From Clostridiales bacterium (lineage in GTDB: Bacteria > Bacillota > Clostridia > Oscillospirales > QAMX01), in NCBI GenBank assembly GCA_012514045.1, contig JAAZBA010000056.1:1-5983 (forward strand): a DNA stretch of 5,983 nt, given 5' to 3'. Both the position numbers and the translations under genes were made by a program. Shown one piece after another: positions 4,748-5,983 of the stretch (position 1 is its first letter; each line of letters opens with the position of its first letter). The notes under the pieces were generated by a model. It was not told the origin of the DNA. It searched no databases and worked only from the letters and a program-made list of their open reading frames with translations.

Positions 4748-5983
4748 ATATGACCATGTGTTCACGATGCCACAAGAACGTGGCTGTCGTATTTATAACT
4801 AAAATCGAAAGCGGAAATCAGACTCATGAGGGGCTTTGCATTAAGTGCGCCCGTGAACTGAATATACCTCAGGTAGAGGGCATAATAAAGCAGCTTGGCA
4901 TGTCCGACGAGGATATCGATAACATGTCCGGGGAGATGACAAGCCTTATCGAGTCCGGCGCTCTGGAGGAACTTTCCGGAGCTTTTGGCATGAATCCCGG
5001 CAAAGAAGATGAGGACGATGAGGATAACCCCTCAAGTACCGCCACTTTCCCCTTCCTTAAAAATGTATTCGGCGACCCCTCTCTTGCTCCCAATCAGGAG
5101 GGCAGCAACACTCCTCCCCCGCCTCCAAAGAGGGAAAACAAAGGCAAAAAGAAGCTCCTCGAGACCTATTGCATCTGTCTTACGGAAAGGGCGCGTCAGG
5201 GCAAGCTTGACAGAATAGTCGGCCGCGAAACGGAAATCGCCCGCGTGACCCAGATCCTCAACAGAAGACAGAAGAACAACCCCTGCCTCATCGGTGAGCC
5301 CGGCGTAGGTAAAACAGCCATCGCCGAGGGACTGGCGGCAAGGATTGCCGACGGGAACGTCCCGGTAAAGCTCCAGCGCTGTGAGGTGTACCTTTTAGAC
5401 CATACCTCCCTTGTGGCGGGCACCCAGTTTCGCGGCCAGTTTGAGAGCCGCATGAAGGGGCTTATTGAAGAGATCAAATCTTCAGGCAATATCATTCTTG
5501 TTATAGATGAGGTACATAACCTTATGGCGGCGGGCGACGCTGAAGGCGCGATGAACGCCGCAAATATACTCAAGCCTGCGTTGTCCAGAGGTGAGATACA
5601 GGTTATCGGAGCCACTACCTTTGCGGAATATAGAAAGCATATTGAAAAAGACGCTGCTCTCGAGCGCAGGTTCCAACCCGTGGTTGTAAACGAGCCTTCA
5701 ATAGAGGACTCTGTGAAAATCATGAAAGGCATAAAGAAATATTACGAGGACTACCATGCGGTAAGAATTCCGGATGATATGGCGAGAGCCTGTGTGGTGC
5801 TGTCTGAAAGATACATAAACGACCGATTCCTCCCTGATAAAGCTATTGACCTTATGGACGAAGCCTGCTCCGATATAAACCTGCGAAACAGCGCTCTTAC
5901 AGAAATAGAGAGCATAAAAAATGCGCTTCAGGACGTAAGCATCGAGCGGGAACAGCTTATACAGGAGAGTTCTAACGAGGCTT
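4744..5983 (+). CDS. ClpE-like AAA+ unfoldase with N-terminal zinc finger (3' truncated by window)
   Basis: This is an ATP-dependent Clp protease ATP-binding subunit. Such proteins unfold substrates and usually pass them to ClpP. The visible 413 residues begin with a four-Cys zinc finger (C6-x2-C9, C32-x2-C35) as in ClpE, not with the double Clp N-domain of ClpC. An acidic run (88-94) and a five-Pro stretch (124-128) form a linker. AAA domain 1 starts near 138: Walker A GEPGVGKT at 184-191, pore loop QFRG at 228-231 where KYRG is usual, Walker B LVIDE ending D255-E256, arginine finger region LERRF at 306-310, and FLPDKAID near 362-369. The right edge cuts into what looks like the middle coiled-coil domain, so AAA domain 2 and any ClpP-binding loop are not visible. 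The ATG at 4744 overlaps the pgsA stop; 4750 and 4756 are alternative starts. The frame shows no stop before the edge. Confidence 0.9.
   Translation, partial: MNMTMCSRCHKNVAVVFITKIESGNQTHEGLCIKCARELNIPQVEGIIKQLGMSDEDIDNMSGEMTSLIESGALEELSGAFGMNPGKEDEDDEDNPSSTATFPFLKNVFGDPSLAPNQEGSNTPPPPPKRENKGKKKLLETYCICLTERARQGKLDRIVGRETEIARVTQILNRRQKNNPCLIGEPGVGKTAIAEGLAARIADGNVPVKLQRCEVYLLDHTSLVAGTQFRGQFESRMKGLIEEIKSSGNIILVIDEVHNLMAAGDAEGAMNAANILKPALSRGEIQVIGATTFAEYRKHIEKDAALERRFQPVVVNEPSIEDSVKIMKGIKKYYEDYHAVRIPDDMARACVVLSERYINDRFLPDKAIDLMDEACSDINLRNSALTEIESIKNALQDVSIEREQLIQESSNEA

Noticed and set aside
5196..5732. Minus-strand open frame opposite the clp gene
   Set aside because: It is the antisense shadow of the AAA domain, which shows clear Walker motifs on the plus strand.

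Overview
The window holds the 3' end of a type II-A CRISPR-Cas locus and, beyond it, two ordinary chromosomal transcription units. The gene content suggests a low-to-mid GC Firmicute, most likely a Clostridia / Oscillospirales-type gut bacterium. The reasons are a Cas9 of the group with long Lys-rich C-terminal domains, a YlmH-family S4 protein, PgsA, a ClpE-like unfoldase with a zinc finger, and strong GGAGG ribosome-binding sites. Assignment to genus is not possible from the sequence alone.

Positions 1-2881 (+) carry cas9 (C-terminal part only), cas1, cas2 and csn2. The genes overlap by 4 nt at each junction (ATGA, ATGA, GTGA), so they form one translationally coupled operon. cas1, cas2 and csn2 look complete, with catalytic residues present where these can be read. 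cas9 does not: its frame is open from the window edge to 64, is stopped by TAG at 65-67, and then stays open in the same frame to the natural TGA at 1028-1030. The stop separates the nuclease part from the PAM-interacting C-terminal domain. An ATG with a Shine-Dalgarno-like GGAG follows shortly after it, at 104.

Positions 2882-3018 hold a leader of about 100 bp. It ends in ATTTGAG, the known leader-anchoring motif of one group of type II-A systems, and is followed directly by a single 36-bp CRISPR repeat. No second repeat is visible, so the array appears to contain no spacer. The repeat's last bases form part of a hairpin terminator that can serve both the array and the converging ylmH gene. 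The leader also contains a predicted branched hairpin structure and an inverted partial copy of the repeat's 3' end.

Taken together, the locus has an apparently intact spacer-acquisition module (Cas1-Cas2-Csn2, leader-repeat junction), a broken or split effector, and an empty array. This could be a decaying locus, a reset array or a split Cas9; the sequence alone cannot decide between them.

Positions 3163-3969 (-) encode a YlmH-like RNA-binding protein with its own promoter. From 4111 (+), a near-consensus promoter drives pgsA (phosphatidylglycerophosphate synthase), which overlaps by 4 nt a ClpE-like AAA+ unfoldase gene that runs off the right edge.
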